NCBI RefSeq assembly: GCF_042685365.1
Contig: NZ_JBHUMY010000041.1
Coordinates: 42,758 to 106,757, forward strand
DNA length: 64,000 nucleotides
From: Paenibacillus_AP thailandensis
GTDB taxonomy: Bacteria > Bacillota > Bacilli > Paenibacillales > Paenibacillaceae
Reading direction: 5' to 3'
Shown one piece after another: positions 42,191 to 50,445 of this stretch; the first letter of the stretch is position 1, and every line of letters starts with the position of its first letter. A program made the position numbers and the translations under genes. The notes beneath the pieces were generated by a model, which searched no databases, had not been told where the DNA came from, and was given only the letters and a program-made list of their open reading frames with translations.

Positions 42191-42346
42191 TCATCTGCAG
42201 AGCGGCGGATAGCCGTCGTTCTCTTCCATTTCTTCAAGCTGTTCGCGAATTTCCGCGTCCTGCGGCATTTCCGCGACGACTTTAACCTCCGGGGTTCGTT
42301 CGGTCGTCTCGTTATTGTCGTTCGTCGTACGCTGCCGGTTCGGCAT
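42191..42346 (-). CDS. 51-residue acidic peptide gene
   Basis: A short frame beginning MPNRQRTTNDNNETTERTPE and ending EENDGYPPLCR is preceded by AAAGGGGAGAGTGTCC, one of the better ribosome sites in the region. The product is hydrophilic and acidic, with a Cys two residues from the end. A longer frame across the same bases (42172-42390) is Arg-rich, lacks a ribosome site and is less credible. The next gene downstream is also small and acidic. Function unknown. Confidence 0.65.
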   Translation of the reverse strand: MPNRQRTTNDNNETTERTPEVKVVAEMPQDAEIREQLEEMEENDGYPPLCR

Positions 42347-42533
42347 GGACACTCTCCCCTTTCGCAGGCGAAATTTAGAAATGCAGGCATGTTTATGTTG
42401 CGTAACAGGCGGCTTTTCTATTCCGCGCCGCTATTCGGGCCCGTTCCATTCCTGGCTTTTTATTCATATTTTCTTCACATAAGTCTGGTTTAATAGGAAA
42501 GGAAATTACATATGGAAAAGGAGCCCTTACCTC

Positions 42534-43523
42534 ATGAGATTATGGAAAAAACCGATGGTCATCGCAGCGGCGTCCGCCGTCCTTGTATCCGGAGCATTGA
42601 TGACGAACACCACGTTTGCCGCAGAAGCGCAAAAAAAGCTGACCGCCGTGTACAGCGACATCGTCATTAAGTTCAACGGTTCCACGGTCAGCACCGATTC
42701 GGCGACCGAGCCGTTTATCGTCAACGGAACGACGTTCGTTCCCGTACGTTTGATCGGCGAAGCGACGGGAAGTACGGTAACCTGGGATCAAACGACCAAA
42801 ACGATCAACATTGCGGACGATTCCTCCGCCAATCAGGAAACCGTCAACAGCCTTACGCAGCAGCTTGCCGAAGCGCAAATCCAGCTCGCGGACAAGGAAG
42901 CGGAAATTGCCGAGCTAACTTCTCAATTGGCGGCCGCTCTGGAAGACGACGAAGCGGATATCGACGATCTCGAAAGCGATATTCAGGACGATTATGAAGA
43001 TTACGAAGACACGGAAGCCAGCATTTCGCTCTCCGGCGACGAGGACGAGATTGAAGTAACGATTGAAGTGGATGAAGACGGCTGGGACGATCTGTCCACC
43101 TCCAAGCAAACCTCCTACCTGCAGGACATTGTCGACGATATTCTCGATGTGTATGAGGATGCCGCCGTTGAAGGCACGGTTGAGAACGACGATTCGGATA
43201 CGCTCGCCAGCTTCGAGACGGACAGCAGCGGCGACGTAGACATGGTGGACGAAGATATGGACATCGGCGACTTGGAAGATCAGCTGAACGATGATTGGGG
43301 AGACTATCAAGACGTAAACTGGGATATCTATGTATCCGGCGATGAAGACGAGATGACGATTGAAGTTTATGTGGCCGAAGAAGATTGGGACGAGTTGAGC
43401 ACGACCAACATCAACAATTTCCAGGACAACGTAATGGACGACGCGGAGGACGCATTCCCGGATGCGGACATCGAAGGCATCATCTACAGCGTGGATGACG
43501 GCAGCGAGCTGGATACGTTCTAA
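42534..43523 (+). CDS. secreted copper-amine-oxidase-N-domain protein with acidic repeat domain
   Basis: A 329-residue exported protein. The signal peptide (MVIAAASAVLVSGALMTNT, cleavage near FAAEA) is followed by a copper amine oxidase N-terminal-like domain (VIKFNGSTVS to TWDQTTKTINI). This domain is common in Paenibacillus surface proteins and is not an oxidase. Residues ~105-140 form a coiled coil (QQLAEAQIQLADKEAEIAEL). The rest is two copies (~152-235 and ~250-329) of an Asp/Glu-rich unit with ISLSGDEDEIEVTIEVDEDGW against IYVSGDEDEMTIEVYVAEEDW in aligned positions. It may bind cations. AAGGAG precedes the ATG and a terminator follows. Confidence 0.82.
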   Translation: MRLWKKPMVIAAASAVLVSGALMTNTTFAAEAQKKLTAVYSDIVIKFNGSTVSTDSATEPFIVNGTTFVPVRLIGEATGSTVTWDQTTKTINIADDSSANQETVNSLTQQLAEAQIQLADKEAEIAELTSQLAAALEDDEADIDDLESDIQDDYEDYEDTEASISLSGDEDEIEVTIEVDEDGWDDLSTSKQTSYLQDIVDDILDVYEDAAVEGTVENDDSDTLASFETDSSGDVDMVDEDMDIGDLEDQLNDDWGDYQDVNWDIYVSGDEDEMTIEVYVAEEDWDELSTTNINNFQDNVMDDAEDAFPDADIEGIIYSVDDGSELDTF

Positions 43524-43557
43524 TCGTCTCCAATTAGTCCATAATTAAGCGAAAAAG

Positions 43558-43594
43558 CGGGGAGTGTCATCGTAGATGACTAGCTCCCCTTTTT
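43558..43594 (+). terminator. rho-independent terminator
   Basis: GCGGGGAG...TCATC-GTA-GATGA...CTCCCC followed by TTTTTCTTT ends the secreted acidic-protein gene. The rest of 43524-43749 shows no gene. Confidence 0.85.
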
Positions 43595-43749
43595 CTTTGG
43601 AAAACGATCCCACGGCTAAAGAGTCACAAACTGCGCAAGTGACTATTGTTCCGATCGCTGTGAAATCCGGATTCAAAGGCGAACGCTATCGCTTCCAGAA
43701 CATTCCTTGTTTCGTATGTTCAGGTCGTGGGAAGCAGTTCAAACCGTCT

Positions 43750-46299
43750 TCATCGACAGCCTTGCCCCTGCAGCTGCCGCAGCGCCATTAACGCCGCGCC
43801 GCGGGCGGCGTCCCGCTTCGCCGGAACGCATTGCAAATCCGGATATTTCCGCAGCAGCATAGCCGTCAACGAATCGCGGATTATCCCGTTGCGGAGCAGA
43901 ACGCCGCCGGCCAGCGCAAGCCGTCCGTCCTGCAAGGACAACCGCTCGGCGACGGGGACGACAAGCTCGAACAAGGCGCGGGCGCTTCGTTCCGCAATGG
44001 CAAGAGCCGTCCCGTCGCCGGCGTCGCACAGCTCGGACAGCAGCGTTGCCAGCGCCGCGATGTCTTTTTTGTTCGTGCGGGGATCGTAAACGTAACCGAT
44101 CAACTCGCGGACCGAGCCTAGGCCCAGACGGGCCAATACGGCCGGCGCAATCGTCCGGTTCGCGATTCGGCCGTCGCTTGCCCGCAAGGCTGCCGCTATA
44201 AGCTCGCGTCCGATACTGTAGCCGCTGCCTTCGTCGTCGACAAGATGACCTCCGCCTCCGGTACGGTGCGAGTCGCCTTGGGCATTGCGGCCGTAGCAGA
44301 TCGAGCCTGTGCCGGCGATTAGAATCATGCCTTCCGTGCTTTCGAGGGCGCCGGCCATGGCCGTCTCGTGGTCGCCCGTAATCGCAAGCCCGCCTTCGTA
44401 GCCGCATTCCCTGATCATGGCGGTTAACCGGGAGACGACGGACGGATTGCTCACCCCGGCGGCGCCGACGCAAATGTACTCGCAAGCTTCCAGTCCGCCG
44501 CACAAAGCCGAGGTCGATGCCAGCAGCTCCCGGATGCTTTCCCGAACGCCGGCCTCATCCCGCCCGTTCAAGTTGATCGAGCCGGAGGCAAACGATCCCG
44601 CTTCTTTCCCCGTTTCGTCCACGACGACAACGGCCGTTTTCGTCCCGCCGCCGTCCCATCCGGCCACATATCTCAGGGGCGCGTTTGCCTTCCCGGACAC
44701 CTTATTGTTCACAAACTCCGGACCGTTTGGGCTTGTTTCCATGCCGCGCAGCCTTAACCGTCCCGTCGGAACGGCTTCGCCGCATAACATCTTGGCCAGC
44801 GACCGAAGCGACAGCGGCGTATACTCAAAAGCGGCAAGCCCGCAAGCAACGCCTTCGATCAGCTCCAGATCGTAAGGCTTGCCCAGCGCCGCCGCCGTTA
44901 CCCGGCGGCCTGCGGCGACAAGCGCCCGCGCCAGCTTCAGCTGCCCCGGATGATCCTGCCCGTTGTACAGCCCAAGCACGATACGCGAATAGCGGGCCGT
45001 TTCAGCCAGCACGTCTTCGATTTCCGCATCATCCGGGTTCATGTCCGTCATGCGGTACGGCACGCCAAGCGCTTCGGCCATCGCCCGCGGAAAAGAAAGC
45101 GCGCCGCTCACCGCGTTCGAAGCCCGGTCTGTCCGGAACGGATAACAGCCGACGATCATCGTATCCGCAGCTCCGCGCGCAATCGGCTCAAGCCGGCCGC
45201 TCGTCAGGCAGATGCTTTCCTCGCTGATCGCCTCCGCCGTCCGCCTGTGGGCCGCGCAGCCGACAATGCCGGCATCGCCGCCCAAAGACGGCAAGATCCG
45301 GTACTTCTCCTTATAGTAGAGCACCTTCTCCACCGCTTCGTCGAGCGCCTCCTCGGAAAGCTCCCCTTCGAGCACCGCCCGTTCGATCCGCTCGGCGGCT
45401 TCCCTGACAAGCTGCGGCGTATGGCTGATGAACAGCAGATGGACGCCGGCCTTCAACGCGCCAAGCGCCCCTTCCGCCGTTCCGTAATGCGTCTTGACGG
45501 CATCCATCTCGAGGCAGTCGGAAACGATCAGCCCTCCGTAACCGAGCTTTCCCTTCAGCAGACCGGTGACGATCGCCCTCGACATCGTCGCGGGGACACG
45601 TTCCGGCTCGAGCTGCGGGAACAGAATATGGGCGGTCATGACGCTTTCCGCGCCGGCGTTAATCGCCCGCTCGAACGGACGCAGCTCCAGCTCCTCCAGC
45701 TGCTCGGCCGTTTTCCCGATAACCGGCAGTCCCAGATGAGAGTCGACATTCGTATCGCCGTGCCCCGGAAAATGCTTGATCGCGGACAATACGCCTTCGT
45801 CCCGCAGCCCTTTCATCATCGGCAGCCCGTACGTTTCCACGGCTTCCGCCGTGTCTCCGTAGGAGCGGACGTTAATGACCGGATTGCGCTTGTTATTGTT
45901 AATGTCCAGCACCGGCGCTAGATTGAAGTTGATGCCAAGCGCCCGCAGCTCCCGCGCCGTCAGGCGTCCGGCGGCGTACGCGTGCTCGGGACGGCCGGTC
46001 GAAGCGACCGCCATCGCGCCGGGAACGTTCGTCGCATCCGCCGGAAGGCGCGTTACCCGGCCGCCTTCCTGGTCGATCGCGATAAAAGCGGGCATCCCCG
46101 TATGCCGCTCGATAAGCGCGCGAAGCTCGCCGCACAGCCGTTTCAGCTGCGGCACGTTTTCCGCGTTATACGAAAATAATATGGCGTTCCCGATTTTGTA
46201 CTCGGCGACCAGCCGTTCGAACTCGGCGGAAACCTCCGCCTTCGGAAAGCCCGTTACGATAAGCTGGCCGATCTTCTCCCGCAATGTCAGCTTGTTCAT
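43750..46299 (-). CDS. nagZ: fused NagZ beta-N-acetylglucosaminidase and BadF-type amino-sugar kinase
   Basis: An 849-residue two-enzyme fusion. The GH3 part (residues ~1-340) has FIAIDQEGGRVTRLP, the NagZ dyad KHFPGHGDTNVDSHLGLP and the nucleophile loop LIVSDCLEMDAV. A GH3 C-terminal domain extends to about 535. From ~555 a BadF/BadG/BcrA/BcrD kinase begins (VAGWDGGGTKTAVVVVDE, ILIAGTGSICYGRN, LVDDEGSGYSIGRELI), the family of the clostridial MurNAc/GlcNAc kinase MurK. It has no signal peptide, so both reactions are cytosolic: release of GlcNAc from a muropeptide sugar, then phosphorylation of GlcNAc and/or MurNAc. It is the last gene of the salvage operon. The start follows GAGGG. Confidence 0.9.
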   Translation of the reverse strand: MNKLTLREKIGQLIVTGFPKAEVSAEFERLVAEYKIGNAILFSYNAENVPQLKRLCGELRALIERHTGMPAFIAIDQEGGRVTRLPADATNVPGAMAVASTGRPEHAYAAGRLTARELRALGINFNLAPVLDINNNKRNPVINVRSYGDTAEAVETYGLPMMKGLRDEGVLSAIKHFPGHGDTNVDSHLGLPVIGKTAEQLEELELRPFERAINAGAESVMTAHILFPQLEPERVPATMSRAIVTGLLKGKLGYGGLIVSDCLEMDAVKTHYGTAEGALGALKAGVHLLFISHTPQLVREAAERIERAVLEGELSEEALDEAVEKVLYYKEKYRILPSLGGDAGIVGCAAHRRTAEAISEESICLTSGRLEPIARGAADTMIVGCYPFRTDRASNAVSGALSFPRAMAEALGVPYRMTDMNPDDAEIEDVLAETARYSRIVLGLYNGQDHPGQLKLARALVAAGRRVTAAALGKPYDLELIEGVACGLAAFEYTPLSLRSLAKMLCGEAVPTGRLRLRGMETSPNGPEFVNNKVSGKANAPLRYVAGWDGGGTKTAVVVVDETGKEAGSFASGSINLNGRDEAGVRESIRELLASTSALCGGLEACEYICVGAAGVSNPSVVSRLTAMIRECGYEGGLAITGDHETAMAGALESTEGMILIAGTGSICYGRNAQGDSHRTGGGGHLVDDEGSGYSIGRELIAAALRASDGRIANRTIAPAVLARLGLGSVRELIGYVYDPRTNKKDIAALATLLSELCDAGDGTALAIAERSARALFELVVPVAERLSLQDGRLALAGGVLLRNGIIRDSLTAMLLRKYPDLQCVPAKRDAARGAALMALRQLQGQGCR

Positions 46300-46320
46300 G
46301 TTCGATCCCTCTCATGCCCG

Positions 46321-47463
46321 CTAATAAAGATGATATTGCCGCTTCTTCTCCGCGAACAGCCGGCTTTCCTCGCGGAACCGTTCGAGAAGCGGCGCCGGAT
46401 CGTGCCAATCATCCCCGCGATAGACGTCGTCCCCGGCCAATAAGTCGATGAAAGGGCGCGAGCCTTCCTTAAGCGGCGGCAAAAAGCGAAATTCCGCGTA
46501 ATTGCGCCGAATCGCGTAAAGCAGCGTCACGCCGGTTTCGACCGAACGGAACGCACGCCGGTCGGTTACGTACAGCTGTACCCCGCCGCATGTCTCTCCC
46601 GCAAACTTGGAAGCCGCCGGCTTGAAATAGACCGGGCGGAACCGGACGCCGGGCAGCCGTTTGCCGTTCATCTCGTCCGAGAGCCGTTCCGCTTCGATGA
46701 ACGGAGCCCCGATCATCTCGAACGGAAACGTCGTCCCTCTTCCTTCCGAAACGTTCGTCCCTTCGAACAGGCAGGTGCCGGGGTAGACGAGCGCCGTCTC
46801 AAAGCGCGGAATGCCGATCGAAGGATGGATCCACGTCGCGCCCGTGTCGGGAAACTGCATCGTCCGCTCCCAACCGCCGCAGCGAACGACATGAAGCTCC
46901 GCCTTCCAGCCCATCTGCTCGTTCGCCATCGCCGCCACCTCTCCCGCCGTAAGGCCGTAGCGGACCGGCAGCGGGTAATGGCCGACGAACGAACGGTACG
47001 CTTCCTTCAGCACGTTGCCTTCCACCGTAACGCCGTCCAGCGGGTTGATCCGGTCGAGCACGACAAAAGGCTTGCCCGCCTTCGCGCAATCCTCCAAGGC
47101 GAGCAGCATCGTCGAAATAAACGTATAATACCGGACGCCGATATCCTGAATGTCGTACACGACCATGTCGACGGCGTCCAGCATCTCCGGGGTCAGCCGC
47201 TTCGAATCCGGGCGGTACAGGCTGTACACCGGGACGCCCGTAATCGGGTCGGCATACGTGTCGACCATTCCGCCCGCTTCGACGTTGCCGCGCACGCCGT
47301 GCTCCGGCGAAAACAACGCCGCCAGCCGGTAGTTGTCGTGCAGCAGTTGTATCGTGGACGCGAATTCGGCGTTCAGGCCGGTCGGCGACGTAATGAGGCC
47401 AAGCCGCTTGCCCCGGAACAAACGCCCGTCATTCGCGATTCTGTCGATGCCGTTCACGACCAT
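46321..47463 (-). CDS. namZ: NamZ-type exo-beta-N-acetylmuramidase (DUF1343)
   Basis: A 380-residue protein of the DUF1343/YbbC family; the Bacillus subtilis member NamZ cleaves MurNAc from the non-reducing end of murein sugars. Characteristic blocks are GKRLGLITSPTGLN, LAALFSPEHGVRGNVEAG, VYDIQDIGVRYYTFISTM, FVVLDRINPLDG and TCLFEGTNVSEGRGTTFPFE. No signal peptide precedes the domain (MVVNGIDRIANDGRLFRG), so this copy should act inside the cell, unlike the secreted B. subtilis enzyme. It follows the PIG-L-like gene by 13 bases and precedes the NagZ-kinase gene by 21. The imported substrate would be a MurNAc-GlcNAc saccharide. Confidence 0.9.
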   Translation of the reverse strand: MVVNGIDRIANDGRLFRGKRLGLITSPTGLNAEFASTIQLLHDNYRLAALFSPEHGVRGNVEAGGMVDTYADPITGVPVYSLYRPDSKRLTPEMLDAVDMVVYDIQDIGVRYYTFISTMLLALEDCAKAGKPFVVLDRINPLDGVTVEGNVLKEAYRSFVGHYPLPVRYGLTAGEVAAMANEQMGWKAELHVVRCGGWERTMQFPDTGATWIHPSIGIPRFETALVYPGTCLFEGTNVSEGRGTTFPFEMIGAPFIEAERLSDEMNGKRLPGVRFRPVYFKPAASKFAGETCGGVQLYVTDRRAFRSVETGVTLLYAIRRNYAEFRFLPPLKEGSRPFIDLLAGDDVYRGDDWHDPAPLLERFREESRLFAEKKRQYHLY

Positions 47464-47476
47464 CGTTCGCTCTCCT

Positions 47477-48187
47477 TTACAGCTCGGATTTCAGCACGCG
47501 CAGCGTCTCGGGCGGAACCATAAACGTTTCCGCATAAGCCTTGCGCGCTTCGATGCCGCGAACGCGGGCCAGATGCTTGTAATACTCCAAGTAAGGAAAC
47601 GACTTGCTCCCCGTCACGAACCAATGCTTCGACACGGCCTCCACCCATAAATCGTAAGCCGCCCGGTCGAAATCGACATAGACATACGGCTTGTAATCGA
47701 CCGCGTCCTCCCAGTTCTCCGCATAATACAGCCTCGAGGCGAAATGGGCCGGCTTCTCCCGTTTCAGAGGAGCTAAAGCCGCATAATACCGCGCGTCGTT
47801 CACGATCAGATGAGTCGTGTTATGGTCCTTGTGCATGCTGCTTTTGAAGTGGGTAATGATTACGTTCGGCTTGGCCTCGCGGATGACGTCGCATACCCGG
47901 AGCCGGTTCTCCTCCGAATTTTGCAGCTCGCCGTCCGGCGTATCGAACACGATCGCCTCGCCGCCCAGCAGCTCCGCGAACTGACGCGCCTCGCGCACCT
48001 TCTGCTCCCGATAATCGGCAACGTCCCGGCCCGCCGGCGCGCCCCGCTCTCCGGCCGTCAGCGCCAGCGTTACGATGCGGTCCCCCTTCAAGGAATGAGC
48101 CGCCAGCACGCCGCCGGCCGTCAGCTCCATGTCTCCCACATGCCCGCCGATCGCCAGTATCGTCTGCTTCGGTTCTTTGTCGCTCAT
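47477..48187 (-). CDS. PIG-L/LmbE-family deacetylase-like protein lacking the usual catalytic Asp
   Basis: A 236-residue protein of the zinc-dependent PIG-L family, which removes N-acetyl groups from GlcNAc-type substrates. The usual AHPDD motif reads GGHVGDMELTAGG. The zinc-binding His and second Asp are kept, but the first Asp, the general base in MshB, is Gly. The third ligand region is ITHFKSSMHKDHNTTH. Its start overlaps the GNAT gene by four bases (ATGA). Inside a murein-sugar operon it might deacetylate or bind GlcNAc or MurNAc. The missing base makes normal deacetylase activity doubtful. Confidence 0.85.
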   Translation of the reverse strand: MSDKEPKQTILAIGGHVGDMELTAGGVLAAHSLKGDRIVTLALTAGERGAPAGRDVADYREQKVREARQFAELLGGEAIVFDTPDGELQNSEENRLRVCDVIREAKPNVIITHFKSSMHKDHNTTHLIVNDARYYAALAPLKREKPAHFASRLYYAENWEDAVDYKPYVYVDFDRAAYDLWVEAVSKHWFVTGSKSFPYLEYYKHLARVRGIEARKAYAETFMVPPETLRVLKSEL

Positions 48188-49209
48188 CGGATTAACTCCT
48201 TTCGCATAACGGCAAAATGTTTGACCGCTTTAAAGCCCGCCTTCCCGTAAATCCGGGCGGCCGGATTGCCGACGCCGGTATACAGCGACATATAAGGCGT
48301 CCCGATCGCGCGGAAAGCTTCGCACAGCTTAAAAAACAACACCGTTCCGAGCCCGTGCCCTTCATGATCCGGGTGTACGCCGATACCGGCGAAATAACCC
48401 CGCCCGTTCGGCTGGCGGATGACCGGACCGGCAAAACCCGCGGCCAAGCCGTTCTTGGCGGCGAAGACGACCGGCGTCCCGTTCGCGGCGCAAGCCGCGA
48501 TCTCCTTCGTCCATAGCGGGTTGCCGAGACCCTCCAGCATCTCCTCGATGCCGCGAAGCCCGCCCGGCGCAAAACCGGAGAGCCGGCCGTCTCCGGCCGG
48601 CATGTTCCCAAGCACGCCGACCGTATACCCTGCCGCAGCCGCAGCCTTTTCCTTCGCACGGATGTCCTCCTGAACGGCAAAGCCGGACAAATCGAGATAC
48701 ATCGCCTGCTCCCGGGCCCGCTCCGCGTAGCCTTGCTCCAGCAGAAACCAATGCAGCCTGCTGCCGACGGGCACACCCGGCGCATTGTTATGCTCGTGGC
48801 CCGGCGTCTCCGGGATATACCACGGCAGCTGCATCGGGTTAAAGAACAAGACGTCCGCCTGCGTCTTGCCAAGCTCCGCGAACCGCCGCTCCAGCGCCGT
48901 CAACAGCAGCTTGTAGTTTTCGTCCAGCGCGTACGGCCCGCTTAAGACTATGCACGTCAAGTAGCCCGCCTTGTCGCCGAGCGGCAGATCGTCTCCGGTG
49001 CAGCCGCATGCGAAGCCGGCGACCTCTTGTTCGCGGCCCAATAAGACAAACGCATTCCGGGGATCAAAATACGGATTGTCCGTAAATATAGACTTGAACG
49101 TGTTCTCGTCAAGCTCCTTATAGCCGTCGCGGACCGCCTCCTTGTTCCATAACGCAATGACGCCGTCCGCATAACGGTCTTCCCAAGCTGCCAGCATCGC
49201 TTGCTTCAC
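48184..49209 (-). CDS. double-GNAT-fold acetyltransferase
   Basis: A 341-residue protein with two GNAT folds. The N-terminal one (MLAAWEDRYADGVIALWNK to LPLGDKAGYLTCIVLSGPYA) looks degenerate. The C-terminal one has the acetyl-CoA loop in YFAGIGVHPDHEGHGLGTVL and a standard ending (SLYTGVGNPAARIYGKAGFK). The substrate is unknown. It lies between anmK and the PIG-L-like gene and overlaps the latter, so it might acylate or re-acetylate an amino sugar or the peptide part of muropeptides. That is inferred from position only. Confidence 0.85.
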   Translation of the reverse strand: MKQAMLAAWEDRYADGVIALWNKEAVRDGYKELDENTFKSIFTDNPYFDPRNAFVLLGREQEVAGFACGCTGDDLPLGDKAGYLTCIVLSGPYALDENYKLLLTALERRFAELGKTQADVLFFNPMQLPWYIPETPGHEHNNAPGVPVGSRLHWFLLEQGYAERAREQAMYLDLSGFAVQEDIRAKEKAAAAAGYTVGVLGNMPAGDGRLSGFAPGGLRGIEEMLEGLGNPLWTKEIAACAANGTPVVFAAKNGLAAGFAGPVIRQPNGRGYFAGIGVHPDHEGHGLGTVLFFKLCEAFRAIGTPYMSLYTGVGNPAARIYGKAGFKAVKHFAVMRKELIR

Positions 49210-49230
49210 CGCCTCTTTATCGTTGGCCTT

Positions 49231-50445
49231 TCACGGCCGGAATGGATGCGAGATTTTGCCCATGACAGCAGGGCGGACCGCCCCGGTCACCGAAGGCAGG
49301 TTGTTCGGCAGCCCCGCCATCGCATAGTCGGCGAGCAGCGCGAACGCGACCGCCTCCTTCGCGTCGCTGTTATGGCCGGCCTCCTCCTGCGTCAACACGG
49401 GCACGCCGTACGGTTCAAGCTCGCGCTTCAACATCCCGATGAGCGCCCGATTATGGCTTCCTCCGCCGCCGACGATAAGCGCGTCGGCGGCATAACGGTC
49501 CCGCACGTAGCGGCGGTATGCGTCGCCGATCGTCCACGCGGTCAGCCGGGTAACCGTCGCAATCAGATCCTCATTCGATAACCCGCGCTCCGCCCGATAA
49601 GCAAGCAGCCGCTCGACATAGGCGGCGCCGAACCGCTCACGGCCCGTCGACTTCGGCAGCGGCAGCGCATAATACGGCTCCCGCTTCAGCTCGCCGAGCA
49701 GCCCTTCGTCGACCCGGCCCGCGCCGGCGATCCTCCCGCCTTCGTCCATCGTAAGCCCGGGATAAAGCTTCGACACCAGGCCGTCGATGAGCATATTGCC
49801 CGGGCCGGTGTCGAAGGCGAAGACGTCTTCCGCGGTGCCGCCCGCCGGAAGGACGGTCATGTTGCCGATGCCGCCGATGTTTTGCAGCAGCAGCGTCCGC
49901 TCCGCTTCTCCGTACAGCAGCAGCTCCGTGAACGGAACAAGCGGCGCGCCTTGGCCGCCGACAGCGATGTCCGCGACGCGGAAGTCGGAGACGCACGGCA
50001 CGCCCGTGCGGGCCGCGATAACCGCGCCTTCGCCGATCTGTACCGTGAAGGCGACGCCGTAGCCGCAATACCGCTGCGGCTCCGGAGCATGCCAGATCGT
50101 CTGGCCGTGCGACCCGATCACCGCGATGTCCGCGGGCGCGAGGCCCGCAGCGGCGATCGCGGACAAGGCCGCTTCGGCGAACAGCTCGCCGAGCAGCGCG
50201 TTCATGCGGCCGACCCGGTCGACCGTCGCCTCGCGCGGATCGAACAGCGCGAACAGCTCCTCCCGGACCGCGGCCGGGTACGGGCGGTTCTCGAACGCGG
50301 CGAGCCGAACCGCAGGTCTTTCGCTTCCGCCGGGCGGGCCGGTTATTTCCACGACGGCGGCGTCGATGCCGTCCACGGACGTGCCGGACATAAGGCCGAC
50401 CGCATATCGCCGCGAGCCACGCTTAAGCCGATCCATGTCCGCCAC
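49231..50445 (-). CDS. anmK: anhydro-N-acetylmuramic acid kinase
   Basis: A 404-residue kinase of the AnmK family, which opens and phosphorylates 1,6-anhydro-MurNAc to MurNAc-6-phosphate, the MurQ substrate. Diagnostic stretches are YAVGLMSGTSVDGIDAAVVE, VIGSHGQTIWHAP, GEGAVIAARTGVPCVSDFR, NIGGIGNMTVLP and FDTGPGNMLIDG. The reading starts with GTG directly after the permease stop; an ATG nine bases further on (50436) is equally likely. AnmK implies that anhydro-sugars from lytic-transglycosylase-type cleavage are salvaged, a less usual task for a Gram-positive cell. Confidence 0.93.
   Translation of the reverse strand: MADMDRLKRGSRRYAVGLMSGTSVDGIDAAVVEITGPPGGSERPAVRLAAFENRPYPAAVREELFALFDPREATVDRVGRMNALLGELFAEAALSAIAAAGLAPADIAVIGSHGQTIWHAPEPQRYCGYGVAFTVQIGEGAVIAARTGVPCVSDFRVADIAVGGQGAPLVPFTELLLYGEAERTLLLQNIGGIGNMTVLPAGGTAEDVFAFDTGPGNMLIDGLVSKLYPGLTMDEGGRIAGAGRVDEGLLGELKREPYYALPLPKSTGRERFGAAYVERLLAYRAERGLSNEDLIATVTRLTAWTIGDAYRRYVRDRYAADALIVGGGGSHNRALIGMLKRELEPYGVPVLTQEEAGHNSDAKEAVAFALLADYAMAGLPNNLPSVTGAVRPAVMGKISHPFRP

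Noticed and set aside
42172..42390. A 72-residue Arg-rich minus-strand frame
   Set aside because: It overlaps the 51-residue acidic frame at 42191-42346, which has a good ribosome site and a more natural composition.
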